From Acidimicrobiaceae bacterium (GTDB lineage Bacteria; Actinomycetota; Acidimicrobiia; Acidimicrobiales; Aldehydirespiratoraceae), in contig VYCW01000002.1 in NCBI GenBank assembly GCA_009843735.1, positions 1 to 47,230 of the forward strand: a stretch of 47,230 nucleotides of DNA, written 5' to 3'. The notes beneath the pieces were generated by a model, which saw only the letters and a program-made list of their open reading frames with translations, had not been told where the DNA came from and did no database searches. Positions 35,388 through 45,690 of this stretch are shown here, piece after piece. Made by a program: the position numbers and the translations under genes. Within the stretch, counting starts at the first letter, position 1. Every line of letters begins with the position of its first letter.

Positions 35388-35438
35388 CGATCTTCCGGAG
35401 GTGGTGGGCAATAGTTCCACCGAATCGCCGGAAGATCG
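35388..35438. terminator. Hairpin between convergent GDPD and rlmB genes
   Basis: CGATCTTCCGG (35388-35398) and CCGGAAGATCG (35428-35438) are perfect 11-bp inverted repeats. GGTGG (35400-35404) and CCACC (35417-35421) add an inner stem around a 12-base loop. It begins 11 nt after the GDPD stop and ends 21 nt before the rlmB stop, so it is placed to end transcription from both sides. There is no T-run, so a bidirectional terminator is likely but not proved. Confidence 0.5.
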
Positions 35439-35459
35439 CCGGCTGAACCCGGCCCGCGG

Positions 35460-36308
35460 CTAGCGGCGTCGGGCTATCTCGAAGCAGGCCACTGCCGCCG
35501 CGGCCGCCACGTTGAGCGACCCCAACGTGCCGCGCAGCGGGATCGACGCCAGCACATCGCAGCGCTGGGCGACGAGCCGCGACAGGCCCCTGCCCTCGGA
35601 GCCCAGGACCAGCGCGACCCCCTCGCCCGACAGTTCGAGCTCGTGAAGGGGCCGGGGGCCGGCCGCGTCGAGCCCGACGGTCCAGACGTCGTGGCTGCTC
35701 AAGGTGCGCAGCGCCGACGGCATTCCGGGCACGACCGCGAACCTGAGGTGCTCGATCGCCCCGGCCGCGGCCTTGGCCACCGTCGGCGTGATCCGGGCGG
35801 ACCGGTGGCGGGGCAGCACCACGCCGGTCACCCCGGCGCACTCGGCGGTGCGCAGGACAGCGCCGAAGTTGCCTGGATCGGTGATGCCGTCGAGGGCCAG
35901 CAGGAACGGGACGCCCGCCCGGTCCCCCACCAGGTCGGCCAGGTCGGCTTCGGGCAGGGGGTCGGCCAGCGCGACCACTCCCTGCGGTGATTCGGTGCGC
36001 GCCGTCGCATCCAGCTCGGAGCGGCTCACCTCCCGGACGCGGGCCCGCTGCTCGCGGGCCAGCTCGACGATGTGCTCGACGATCGGAGCCGGGTCCAGGC
36101 CCCTGGCCAGCATCACCGATCGGGTCCGGCGGCGGCCCGCCAGAAGCAGCTCCCGAACGGCTTGGCGCCCCTCCACCTGGTTGCCGCCCAGGCCGCCGCG
36201 GTCTCGCTGCTGAGACTTCGGGGCACGGGGGCCGCCACCGGGCCTGCCGGGATGCGAGCGCTGCTTCGGCCCCGGACGCGGCCGGCGCGACCGGTTAGGA
36301 CGGCTCAC
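35460..36308 (-). CDS. rlmB: 23S rRNA 2'-O-methyltransferase RlmB (SpoU family)
   Basis: 282 residues. A basic, Pro/Arg/Gly-rich N-terminus (about 1-43) precedes the substrate-binding domain (VEGRQAVRELLLAG) and the SpoU knot: LLALDGITDPGNFGAVLRTAECAGV, VALVLGSEGRGLS and IPLRGTLGSLNVAAAAAV. RlmB methylates a guanosine ribose in the 23S peptidyl-transferase region. The position in the ispD-ispF-rlmB cluster matches the actinobacterial carD-ispD-ispF-cysS-rlmB order, with carD and cysS absent here. GTG 36308 overlaps the last 14 bases of ispF, which indicates translational coupling. Confidence 0.9.
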   Translation of the reverse strand: MSRPNRSRRPRPGPKQRSHPGRPGGGPRAPKSQQRDRGGLGGNQVEGRQAVRELLLAGRRRTRSVMLARGLDPAPIVEHIVELAREQRARVREVSRSELDATARTESPQGVVALADPLPEADLADLVGDRAGVPFLLALDGITDPGNFGAVLRTAECAGVTGVVLPRHRSARITPTVAKAAAGAIEHLRFAVVPGMPSALRTLSSHDVWTVGLDAAGPRPLHELELSGEGVALVLGSEGRGLSRLVAQRCDVLASIPLRGTLGSLNVAAAAAVACFEIARRR

Positions 36309-36819
36309 CGGAACCGGCCCGATCCTGGCGGTCGGACGGCCCGGCCACCAGAGCGACCGCCCACGCGGCCACGCCCTCGCCGCGTCCAAGGGCGCCCACA
36401 CCCTCGCTGCGGCGGGCGGTGATGTTGATGGGCGCGCCGGCGGCCGCGTTGAGGCGGTCCTGCATGGTGTCGCGGTGGGGAGCGATCCGGGGAGCGTCGA
36501 TCACGACGGTGCACGACACGTTGACGGGATCCCATCCGGCGTCGCGCACCGCGTCGGCAGCCAAACGGAGCAGTTCCAGGCTGTCGGCTCCGGCCCAGGC
36601 CGGGTCGGTGTCGCTGAAGAGCTGCCCGATATCTCCGAGCCCCGCGGCCGCCAACAGCGCCTCGATGCAAGCGTGGGCGACGACATCGGCGTCGGAGTGT
36701 CCGTGAAGGCCGCGCTGACCCTCGAACCGCACGCCGCCGAGAACCAGCGGCCGGTCCGGGTCGTCGCTGTAGCGGTGGATGTCGAAGCCCTGCCCGACCC
36801 GCATGCCATGCTCAGCCAC
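36295..36819 (-). CDS. ispF: 2-C-methyl-D-erythritol 2,4-cyclodiphosphate synthase
   Basis: 174 residues. GQGFDIHRY gives the metal-binding Asp and His, LHGHSDADVVAHACIEALLAA another His and the conserved loop, LFSDTDP a substrate site, and ARRSEGVGALGRGEGVAAWA ends with the typical EGxG and C-terminal helix. It closes the cyclic diphosphate in the non-mevalonate isoprenoid pathway. GTG 36819 has GGAGGAGG 7 nt upstream, a strong reason to prefer it over ATG 36852 and ATG 36804. It overlaps ispD by 8 bases and rlmB by 14, so the three form a tight operon. Confidence 0.93.
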   Translation of the reverse strand: MAEHGMRVGQGFDIHRYSDDPDRPLVLGGVRFEGQRGLHGHSDADVVAHACIEALLAAAGLGDIGQLFSDTDPAWAGADSLELLRLAADAVRDAGWDPVNVSCTVVIDAPRIAPHRDTMQDRLNAAAGAPINITARRSEGVGALGRGEGVAAWAVALVAGPSDRQDRAGSGEPS

Positions 36820-37540
36820 CGTCGCCTCCTCCAGTGTCGAGTCCCTCACCATTGCTCAGCAGCGCCTCGGCGACGGCGAGGTCATGGGGTTCGGTGATCT
36901 TGAGGTTGCGGCTGTCGCCCGCCACCAGCGTCACCGTCCCGCCGGCCGCCTCCACCAGGGTGGCGTCGTCGGTGGCGTCGGCACCCGCAGCGTGAGCGGC
37001 CCGCAGGATGTCGGCCCGGAAGGCCTGCGGCGTCTGCACGGCTACAAGCTCTCGACGATCGACCGTGCCGCCGTCGCGGCGCCGGATCGTGTCGGTCAGG
37101 TCGATCACGGGAACGGCGGCGTCGGCGCCGTCGCGCACGGCCTGAACCACCCGCTCGAACACCGCGTCGCCGGCCAGCGGCCGGGCGCCGTCGTGAACGA
37201 GCACGATCCCGGCGTCGCCGGGCACAGCGCTCAGACCGCAACGCACCGAGTCGGAGCGCAGCACCCCGCCGGCGGTGACGACGACACTGCCACCCCCGGA
37301 TCCGGCCGCGATCGCCGGCGACCAGGCGTCCTTGCCGACGGTCCGCTCCTCGGCCAGCACCACCACCACTCCCTGGCAGCAGCGGGCGGCCCCCTGCACA
37401 GCCCAGTCGATCACGCACCGATCACCGAGCGGCTGGAACTGCTTGGCGCCCCCGAAGCGGTGGCCCTCCCCGGCCGCCACGACGATGGCCCACACCGTGG
37501 TGCCAGGGGTGCCGTAGGACTCTCGATCGGTTGAGCTCAC
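36812..37540 (-). CDS. ispD: 2-C-methyl-D-erythritol 4-phosphate cytidylyltransferase
   Basis: 242 residues, nucleotidyltransferase fold. AIVVAAGEGHRFGG is the nucleotide-binding loop, KQFQPLGDRCVIDWA follows, then VLVHDGARPL with the metal Asp, VIDLTDTI and VQTPQAFRADIL, and LVAGDSRNLKITEPHDL at the end. It couples CTP to methylerythritol phosphate, the step two before IspF. The start codon at 37540 lies only 23 bp from the start of the divergent Crp-like gene, so its promoter must lie in or near that gene's 5' end, which raises the chance of cross-regulation. Confidence 0.92.
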   Translation of the reverse strand: MSSTDRESYGTPGTTVWAIVVAAGEGHRFGGAKQFQPLGDRCVIDWAVQGAARCCQGVVVVLAEERTVGKDAWSPAIAAGSGGGSVVVTAGGVLRSDSVRCGLSAVPGDAGIVLVHDGARPLAGDAVFERVVQAVRDGADAAVPVIDLTDTIRRRDGGTVDRRELVAVQTPQAFRADILRAAHAAGADATDDATLVEAAGGTVTLVAGDSRNLKITEPHDLAVAEALLSNGEGLDTGGGDGG

Positions 37541-37563
37541 CGCTACTAGTGTGGGCCGCTGCC

Positions 37564-38274
37564 ATGGCCGACACCACCCCCGCAACCCTCGAGGCCGCCA
37601 TCGCAGCCTCTCCCGCCTCGCTGCGGGAGGCGCTGCGGGAGACGATTCTGTTCGCCGAACTCGACGACGAACAGCTCGAGCACATCGCGATCGCCGGCTC
37701 GGTCATGTCGCTGCGCCGGGGTGTGGTCCTGTTCGAGGAGGGCGACGAGCCGGGCGAGTTCTACCTGGTGCTGTCGGGGCGGGTTGCCATCGCCCAGGAG
37801 TCCGCCGACGGGCGGGAGTCGCTGCTGGCGGTGCTCGGTCCGGGCGAGTTGTTCGGCGAGATGGCGTTCCTGGACGGCTACAACCGCTCGGCGCAGGCTC
37901 GGGCTCTGGAGGAGTCGAGCGTCCTGATGGTCCCCTACGAGGAGTTGCGGCGCCTGTACGAGGACAAGCCAGCGGCGCTGTGGAGCGCGGTCCAACTCCT
38001 GGCCAGGAGGCTGCGGACCACGGACCGGGCCCTGTCGGACACGGTGTTCCTCGACGTGATGGGCCGCACCGCCAAGCGCCTGCTCGACATGGCCGGCGAC
38101 CGCGACGAGTTCGAGATGCCCCTCACCCAGGAGGAGCTGGCCTCGATGGTGGGCGCCAGCCGGGAGCGGGTCAACAAGGCCATCCACGCATTCGAGAAGC
38201 TGGGCTGGGTGACCCACGACCAGCGCCGCTACAAGATCACTAACCGCAGGAACCTGGAGATCCGGGCCCGCTGA
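37564..38274 (+). CDS. Crp/Fnr-family transcriptional regulator
   Basis: 236 residues. The N-terminal half is a cyclic-nucleotide-binding domain: GEFYLVLSGRVAI, LGPGELFGEMAFLDGYNRSAQARALE holds the phosphate cassette (Gly-Glu and Arg-Ser-Ala). The long C-helix precedes a winged helix with the recognition region LTQEELASMVGASRERVNKAIHAFEKLGWV. There are no Fnr-type N-terminal cysteines. cAMP binding is inferred from the intact cassette. ATG 37564 is 23 bp from the ispD start on the other strand, and TAGTGT 37547-37552 is a possible -10 in between. It may act locally or broadly, as GlxR does in other Actinobacteria. Confidence 0.9.
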   Translation: MADTTPATLEAAIAASPASLREALRETILFAELDDEQLEHIAIAGSVMSLRRGVVLFEEGDEPGEFYLVLSGRVAIAQESADGRESLLAVLGPGELFGEMAFLDGYNRSAQARALEESSVLMVPYEELRRLYEDKPAALWSAVQLLARRLRTTDRALSDTVFLDVMGRTAKRLLDMAGDRDEFEMPLTQEELASMVGASRERVNKAIHAFEKLGWVTHDQRRYKITNRRNLEIRAR

Positions 38275-38287
38275 CCCGCCGAGCGGG
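38275..38287 (+). terminator. Small hairpin after the Crp-like gene
   Basis: CCCGC and GCGGG (5 bp) around CGA directly after the TGA stop, in the gap before the meaB stop. A GC-rich hairpin at this position could act as a weak terminator. No T-run follows, so support is limited. Confidence 0.25.
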
Positions 38288-38326
38288 AGACTGCGTGCCG
38301 CGGCCGGGGGCTGAGCAGCCGCAGCC

Positions 38327-39283
38327 CTAGCGGGACAGGAGTTGGCCGACGGCGGCCTCGGGGGTGATCTCGCCCTGCTCCACGGCCCTCTCGAGGTCGG
38401 CCCGGCGGCCGGCGAGGCCGGGCTGGGACTCGAACTGCTCCAGCAGGCCGCGCTCGAGCAGTACCTGCATCCAGGCCAGGCGGCCCCGGGCTCGCCGGTG
38501 GGCCAGAGCGCCCGAGTCCTCCAGCCGGCGGCGGTGCTCGACGATGCACTCCCACAGCTCGTCCACCCCGGCTCCGGTGGCCGCCGAGACCGTCATCACC
38601 GGGACCGAGGTGTCCTCGCTCGTCGGGGCCAGAAGGGGCAGGGCCCGGCGGAGCTCGGCTGCGGCCAGCCGGGCCGCTTGCTCGTTGCCGCCGTCGGCCT
38701 TGTTGACTGCGAGCACGTCGGCCACCTCCAGCAGCCCCCGCTTGACCGCCTGCAACTCGTCACCCGCGCCAGCCAGCGTCAGCACGCAGAGGCAGTCGAC
38801 CGACGCGTGCACGGCTGCCTCCGACTGGCCGACACCCACCGTCTCGACCAGCACCACGTCGTAGCCGGCCGCCTCCAGGACCGTGATCGCGTTGGGGGTG
38901 GTGCTGGTGACACCACCGAGCGTTCCCGCCGACGGCGACGGCCGGATGAAGGCGTTTTCGTCCGCGGCGAGGCGGGCCATGCGGGTCTTGTCGCCCAGGA
39001 TCGATCCACCGGTGATCGTGCTCGACGGGTCGACCGCCAGCACCCCGACCCGGTGGCCGGCGCCGGTGAGCCGCGTGCCGAGAGCGTCGATCAGCGTCGA
39101 CTTGCCCGAACCGGGCACGCCGCTGATCCCCACCCGGTGGGCTCCCCCGGCGCGGGGCAGCAGCGCCGACAGCACCTCCTGGGCGAGGCGGCGATCGTCA
39201 GGTCGGGTCGACTCCACCAGCGTGATGGCGCGCCCCAAGGCGGTGCGGTCGCCCGCCAGCGCGCCGGCGACCAACTCGTCCAC
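38327..39283 (-). CDS. meaB: MeaB-type GTPase, chaperone of methylmalonyl-CoA mutase
   Basis: 318 residues, G3E family P-loop GTPase. Walker A is GISGVPGSGKST, followed by LAVDPSSTITGGSILGDKTRM, RPSPSAGTLGGVTSTTPNAI, the switch ETVGVGQSE and the guanine-specific NKADGG. The helical C-terminus (MQVLLERGLLEQFESQPG) fits MeaB/ArgK dimers. It gates loading of adenosylcobalamin into the mutase and removes damaged cofactor. It lies 16 nt after the mutase gene on the same strand, the expected pairing. The GTG at 39283 starts the conserved N-terminus. Confidence 0.93.
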   Translation of the reverse strand: MDELVAGALAGDRTALGRAITLVESTRPDDRRLAQEVLSALLPRAGGAHRVGISGVPGSGKSTLIDALGTRLTGAGHRVGVLAVDPSSTITGGSILGDKTRMARLAADENAFIRPSPSAGTLGGVTSTTPNAITVLEAAGYDVVLVETVGVGQSEAAVHASVDCLCVLTLAGAGDELQAVKRGLLEVADVLAVNKADGGNEQAARLAAAELRRALPLLAPTSEDTSVPVMTVSAATGAGVDELWECIVEHRRRLEDSGALAHRRARGRLAWMQVLLERGLLEQFESQPGLAGRRADLERAVEQGEITPEAAVGQLLSR

Positions 39284-39299
39284 GTCTAGCCGTCCATCC

Positions 39300-41462
<2,163 letters not shown>

Positions 41463-41475
41463 GGCTCGACCGACT

Positions 41476-41820
41476 CTAGAGAAGATCGTTCAGGTCGATG
41501 ACCATGAGTACGGTCAGCAGAACGATGATCCCGCTGTTCAGGGCGGTGATCAGCCACCGCCAGCGGTGACCGGTCCGTTGGAAGCGCCGGATGCTCAGAA
41601 CGTTGAACACGATGGCCACCGCACCGATGGTCAGCCCCAGGCCCGAGCCCACCCCCGAGGCGATGCCCGCCGCGGGCAGCAGCCACGGGAACAGCACATA
41701 GGCCAGGAAGCAGCGGATTCCCGACACGACCACCGACAGGCTGAAGACCCGCTCGGTCGGGGCGGCGTCGGGGCGGTCAGGACGGGAGGTGGCGGGATCC
41801 GCGGCCGCGGTCACCGCCAT
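41476..41820 (-). CDS. Small membrane protein upstream of the mutase
   Basis: 114 residues, no recognised family. The first 28 residues are Ala/Asp/Arg-rich and likely cytoplasmic; hydrophobic helices then follow at about 33-50 ([18 protein letters not shown]), 54-74 ([20 protein letters not shown]) and 88-106 ([19 protein letters not shown]), with an [12 protein letters not shown] basic turn between the second and third. ATG 41820 begins after the palindromic element, so an upstream extension of the frame would read through it and is unlikely. It ends 13 nt before the mutase GTG and is probably cotranscribed. A link to cobalamin or propionate metabolism is only suggested by position. Confidence 0.65.
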   Translation of the reverse strand: MAVTAAADPATSRPDRPDAAPTERVFSLSVVVSGIRCFLAYVLFPWLLPAAGIASGVGSGLGLTIGAVAIVFNVLSIRRFQRTGHRWRWLITALNSGIIVLLTVLMVIDLNDLL

Positions 41821-41860
41821 AGCGTGCCACGCGCCAGGGCGCGAGCCACCACGTCCCCTC

Positions 41861-41908
41861 GAACTGGCAGCACAATGCACGCATACCGTGCAAAACGCTG
41901 CCAATTCC
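41861..41908 (+). repeat. Dispersed near-palindromic element, copy 5 (divergent centre)
   Basis: Outer arms are identical to the other copies (41861-41871 and 41897-41907), with ACAA and AAAAC loops. The centre is entirely different, TGCACG-CATAC-CGTGCA, a perfect 6-bp stem with a five-base loop. It lies 17 nt after the stop of the minus-strand epimerase gene, in the opposite orientation to that gene. Conserved pairing with changed sequence supports a selected hairpin. Confidence 0.8.
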
Positions 41909-41925
41909 GGGGCGGCCGGGAGCGG

Positions 41926-42858
41926 CTATGGGGATGCGGCTACGAGGCGGGCCGTCTCGGCGATGGCGTCGTCCAGCGGGGTGGGTTCGGTGTCGCCCAA
42001 CAGCTCCGCGAGCCCCTCGGTCGACAGGGCGTGCGCGAAGGGCAGGGGCTCGCCGCTCACACTGAGGTCGTCGAAGCCGGTGATGCGACGGACCCGGTCC
42101 ACGAAGTCGTCGATTGACGTCACATGGCCTCTCAGGTTCACGGCCGGCGCGGCGGGCGAGTGGAGCTCCACCCGGGAGGCGGCGATGAACGCCCGGGCCA
42201 CGTCGGGCGCGTAGTGGAAGTCGGTCACGCCCCCGTACCCCACCTGGTACGGCTCTCCCCGCACCGCGCTGTAGATGGCCGCGGTGGGCTGCGACGTGAC
42301 CCCCTGGTCCCGGCCGGCGCCGTACACCGTGAAGGGGCGCAGCCCCACCGAGGCCAGCCCGTGGTCGGCCGCGAACACCGCCGCGGTCTGCTCGTTGGCC
42401 ACTTTGTAGGCGCCATAGAGGGTGGCCGGCTTGGGGAGGGCGTCCGGTCCGAGCACAGGATCGGGGTAGAGGTGGACGGGGCCGAAGATGGCTGCGCTGG
42501 AGGCGTAGGCCACCGGCGAGATGCCATGCTCCACCGCGGCCTCGAACACGTTGACGGTTCCCTGCACGTTGACGGCCGCGCCGCTGCTGGGATCGGCCTG
42601 GCAGAACGGCACCTGCAACGCGGCCAGATGGATCACCCGGTCCACGCCGGCCATGGCGTCGACGACGGCGGCCCGGTCGATGATGTTGCCGGTGATCCGC
42701 CGGAAGTTCCGCGGGGCGCCGTCTGAGACGAGCCGGTGGCGGTTGTCGTTCTCACCGAGGTCGAAGGTGGTGACCTCGGCGCCCTCGTCGAGCAGGAGGC
42801 GTACCGTCCACGCGCCGATGCACCCGTCGGCGCCGGTGACAAGAAAGTGCTCAGCCAT
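41926..42858 (-). CDS. NAD-dependent epimerase/dehydratase (extended SDR)
   Basis: 310 residues. LVTGADGCIGAWTVRLLL is the NAD site, VIHLAALQVPFCQADPSS an extended-SDR segment, YASSAAIFG and the catalytic YGAYK follow, then GLRPFTVYGAGRDQG. This is the nucleotide-sugar epimerase-type fold, but the protein also resembles dehydrogenases of free sugar acids such as uronate dehydrogenase. I cannot choose the substrate. The ATG at 42858 overlaps the stop of the upstream SDR gene by one base (TGATG), so the two are translated as a unit. The repeat element begins 17 nt after the stop. Confidence 0.85.
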   Translation of the reverse strand: MAEHFLVTGADGCIGAWTVRLLLDEGAEVTTFDLGENDNRHRLVSDGAPRNFRRITGNIIDRAAVVDAMAGVDRVIHLAALQVPFCQADPSSGAAVNVQGTVNVFEAAVEHGISPVAYASSAAIFGPVHLYPDPVLGPDALPKPATLYGAYKVANEQTAAVFAADHGLASVGLRPFTVYGAGRDQGVTSQPTAAIYSAVRGEPYQVGYGGVTDFHYAPDVARAFIAASRVELHSPAAPAVNLRGHVTSIDDFVDRVRRITGFDDLSVSGEPLPFAHALSTEGLAELLGDTEPTPLDDAIAETARLVAASP

Positions 42859-43568
42859 CAGTAGGTCGCCCTCCCACCCGAGATGTCGTAGCAGGCGCCG
42901 GTGCTGAACGAGCAATCCTCCGAGCAGAGCCAGCCCACCAGGGCGGCCACCTCCTCGGGCTGGCCCAGCCGGCCCATCGGGATCTTCGAGAGCATGTAGT
43001 CCAGCACCTCCGGGGCGGTAGCGAGATTCATGGGGGTGGCTATCACCGCCGGCGCGATCGAGTTGACGATCACCCCGGTGGTGGCCAGTTCCTTGGCGAC
43101 CGACTTGGTCATGGCGATGACGGCACCCTTGCTGGTCGAGTACGCGCTGAGGTTCGGGTTGCCCTCCTTGCCGGCGATGCTGGCGATGTTGACGACCCGG
43201 CCCCAGCCCCGCTCGACCATGCCGCCCAGGGTGGCCTGCATCACGTTGAAGATGCCGGTGACGTTCACGGTGAGGGTGCGCTGCCATTCGTCCAGCGGGG
43301 TGTCCAGCAGCGGCATGTTGGGTCCGACGACGCCGGCGGACTGCACGACGATGTCCATCCGATCGATCCCGTCGATGGCCCGAACCGCGGCTGCGTCGGT
43401 CACATCGACCTCGTGTACGGCGTCCAGCTCGCCGGCCCGGGCGGCCATGTCGCCGGCGTGAAGGTCCACCGCGGTCACCCGGCAGCCCTGGGCCAGCAGG
43501 CGGTCGACGCAGGCCGCGCCGATCCCCGACCCGGCGCCGGTGACCAGCGCTCGGCGCCCTGCGCTCAT
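42858..43568 (-). CDS. Short-chain dehydrogenase, paralogue 1
   Basis: 236 residues, classical SDR with TGAGSGIGAACVDR, Ser in NIASIAGKEG, YSTSK and IAPAVIATPM. The C-terminus ends SGGRATY, as in several SDRs of deoxy-sugar-acid or 3-oxoacyl metabolism. It is gap-free alignable to the SDR at 44929-45639, with about two thirds of residues the same by eye, so the two arose by duplication. ATG 43568 is the start of the conserved N-terminus. Its stop overlaps the epimerase start, forming a couple. The region 43569-43790 upstream holds no gene that I can support. Confidence 0.88.
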   Translation of the reverse strand: MSAGRRALVTGAGSGIGAACVDRLLAQGCRVTAVDLHAGDMAARAGELDAVHEVDVTDAAAVRAIDGIDRMDIVVQSAGVVGPNMPLLDTPLDEWQRTLTVNVTGIFNVMQATLGGMVERGWGRVVNIASIAGKEGNPNLSAYSTSKGAVIAMTKSVAKELATTGVIVNSIAPAVIATPMNLATAPEVLDYMLSKIPMGRLGQPEEVAALVGWLCSEDCSFSTGACYDISGGRATY

Positions 43569-43790
43569 GGTTCCACGCTCCGCGTTCGAGCGGCTCGGGC
43601 GGGGCATTCAATCCGGTGGGGGTGCTTCATGGCTCGTCATGGTAGGACGCCGCCCGGCCGACCCGATCAGCGGAACGGGCTCCGGGCGAGGTTGCTGTGT
43701 TTCCCGCTCTTGTTCGCTGCGACCTGAGGACCGCTCGGGCCACGGCCTCGCCCGTATGAACCGGATTCACTCGCCTACCCGCTCGGCCTC

Positions 43791-44900
43791 TCAGCCGAGT
43801 TCTTGCAGGAGGGCGTCCTCGAAGGTCCAGTCGAAGCGGGTGGCGTCGGCCTCGGCGCGGCCCGAGCGCTGGTACCACTCGAAGGTGTGCTCGAACATCG
43901 AGGCCGGGTCGTGGCGGGGCTCCCAGCCGATCTCGGAGCGCAGCCGGTCGACGCTGAAGACGATGCTGCGGTTCCACCACCAGATGTTCGGGGCGAGATG
44001 CTGCACGAGCTGGGCTGCCTGGAACCTGCGCCGGATCATGTCGGCCCGCGGATTGCTGGCCAGACGCTCGGACCCGGCCGATGCCCGGATGTCCATGCCG
44101 AGACTCGCAGCACCGGACCCGACGCGAAGCTCACCGGTCCAGAGCCGCTCCATCGTCCCGGCCGGGATCGCCACCCGATGAGCGGCCCGTCCCACCACCC
44201 GCTCGGCCAGGTCTATGTAGCCGTTGCGGGTGACCGACTGGCGGCCGGTGAGGTTGTAGCGGCGACCGAACGTGACCGGCTTGCCCATCATCTGCTCCAG
44301 CGCTCGGGCCTGGTCGTCGACGTGGCCCAGCTGCAGCAGGGTGGTCCCGTCGCCGGGAACCAGGACCGGCCGGCCCGACAGCAGGCGAGCGAACATCCGC
44401 TGCTCGCGGTCGTGCAGGGTGTTGTGCGGGCCGAACACCATCGAGAAGGCCACCGTGGTCGCCGGGAAGCCGCGCTCGGCGTGGGCGGCTCGCAGCAGGT
44501 CCTCGCACAGCAGCTTGTGGCGGCCGTACTCGTTCTGGTCCGGGCCCCTCTCATCGCCGCCGTCCTCGCCGACGGGCAGCACGTCGGAGGCGGCGTAGAT
44601 GACGGTGGAGCTGGCGAACAGGTAATGGCCGGTGCGGCCGTCGAGCAACTCCAACATGATCCCGACGTCGGGCGGATGGTAGGCGGTGAGATCGTGCACG
44701 CAGTCCCAGTCGGTGCCGCCCAGCGCGTCGCGCAGCGACTGGTGGTCGGTGCGGTCCGCGGTCAGCCGGCGGACCCCGGCCGGCAGCTCGGCGGGGGTCC
44801 GGCCCCGGTTGCACACGGTGACGTCGTGACCGGCCCGCACCAGCTCGTTCACCAGAGCCCGGCCGTTGAACTGGGTGCCGCCCATCACCAGGACCCTCAT
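43791..44900 (-). CDS. Atypical NAD-dependent epimerase/reductase (GGTxFxG type)
   Basis: 369 residues. The N-terminus VLVMGGTQFNGRAL has the GGTxFxG variant of the Rossmann loop found in the CSP41-like atypical SDR group, with a reduced NRGRTPAELP segment. FASSTVIYA and YGRHK hold the SDR catalytic residues, and GPHNTLHDREQRMFARLL and LGHVDDQARAL follow. The C-terminal third (WWWNRS...EIGWEPRHDPASMFEHTFEWYQ) is a substrate-type domain. It differs clearly from the neighbouring epimerase at 41926-42858, although both pair with near-identical SDRs. ATG 44900 is followed by the SDR paralogue 2 gene upstream at 29 nt. Confidence 0.82.
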   Translation of the reverse strand: MRVLVMGGTQFNGRALVNELVRAGHDVTVCNRGRTPAELPAGVRRLTADRTDHQSLRDALGGTDWDCVHDLTAYHPPDVGIMLELLDGRTGHYLFASSTVIYAASDVLPVGEDGGDERGPDQNEYGRHKLLCEDLLRAAHAERGFPATTVAFSMVFGPHNTLHDREQRMFARLLSGRPVLVPGDGTTLLQLGHVDDQARALEQMMGKPVTFGRRYNLTGRQSVTRNGYIDLAERVVGRAAHRVAIPAGTMERLWTGELRVGSGAASLGMDIRASAGSERLASNPRADMIRRRFQAAQLVQHLAPNIWWWNRSIVFSVDRLRSEIGWEPRHDPASMFEHTFEWYQRSGRAEADATRFDWTFEDALLQELG

Positions 44901-44928
44901 CGCGACCAACCCCGTGTCGAACGTTCCG

Positions 44929-45639
44929 TCAGTAGGTGGCCCGGCCGCCGGTGATGTCGAAGCACGCTCCAGTGCTGAACGAGCACTCGTCCGAGCACAG
45001 CCAACCCACCAGCGCAGCCACCTCCTCCGGCTGGCACATCCGCCCCATCGGGACCCTCGACACCATGAAGTCGAGCATCTCCTGAGTGGCCGGACCCAGC
45101 AGCGGTGTGTTCGTGATCGTCGGCGCCACCGCGTTGACCAGCACGCCGGTAGTGGCCAACTCCTTGGCCACCGACTTGGTGAGGGCGATAACCGCTCCCT
45201 TGCTGGCCGAGTAGGCCGCCTGGTGTGCGTTGCCCTCCTTGCCGGCAATGCTGGCGACGTTGACCACTCGACCCCAGCCCCGCCCGACCATCCCCGGCAG
45301 CGTGGCTCTCATCACGTTGACCACGCCCGAGACGTTGACGGCCATGGCCCGGTCCCAGTCGGTGGGCGACGTACCGGTCAGCGGCCCGATCGGCCCGGCG
45401 ATGGCCGCGCACTGCACCACAATGTCGATCCCGTCGACGCCGTCGATGGCGCTCACCGCGTCGGCGTCGGCCACGTCGATCTCAACGATGGCCTCCAGAT
45501 CGCGGGCCCGCTCCGCCATGCGGCCGGCCCGCAGGTCGACGCCCACCACCCGGTGCCCGTCTGCTAGGAACCGATCGACGCAGGCCGCGCCGATCCCCGA
45601 CCCGGCGCCGGTCACCAGCGCCGTGCGGCCGGCCGTCAT
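44929..45639 (-). CDS. Short-chain dehydrogenase, paralogue 2
   Basis: 236 residues, first gene of a minus-strand series. TGAGSGIGAACVDR, NVASIAGKEG, YSASK and VAPTITNTPLL give a complete classical SDR, ending TGGRATY. The region CQPEEVAALVGWLCS...ECSFSTGAC is shared almost word for word with paralogue 1. Likely substrates are hydroxylated sugar acids or 3-oxoacyl compounds, by analogy with SDRs having this C-terminus; that is inference. ATG 45639 is the conserved start. The divergent region to the VOC gene carries an inverted repeat. Confidence 0.88.
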   Translation of the reverse strand: MTAGRTALVTGAGSGIGAACVDRFLADGHRVVGVDLRAGRMAERARDLEAIVEIDVADADAVSAIDGVDGIDIVVQCAAIAGPIGPLTGTSPTDWDRAMAVNVSGVVNVMRATLPGMVGRGWGRVVNVASIAGKEGNAHQAAYSASKGAVIALTKSVAKELATTGVLVNAVAPTITNTPLLGPATQEMLDFMVSRVPMGRMCQPEEVAALVGWLCSDECSFSTGACFDITGGRATY

Positions 45640-45690
45640 CGTTCACCCGGGCAGAACACTCCTTCAGATCGTAGATGGCGTCCGGCTGCT

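Noticed and set aside
43569..43790. 222-bp gap between the SDR and epimerase genes considered for a small gene or RNA
   Set aside because: No frame with protein-like composition, no tRNA-like fold and no strong hairpin is visible.
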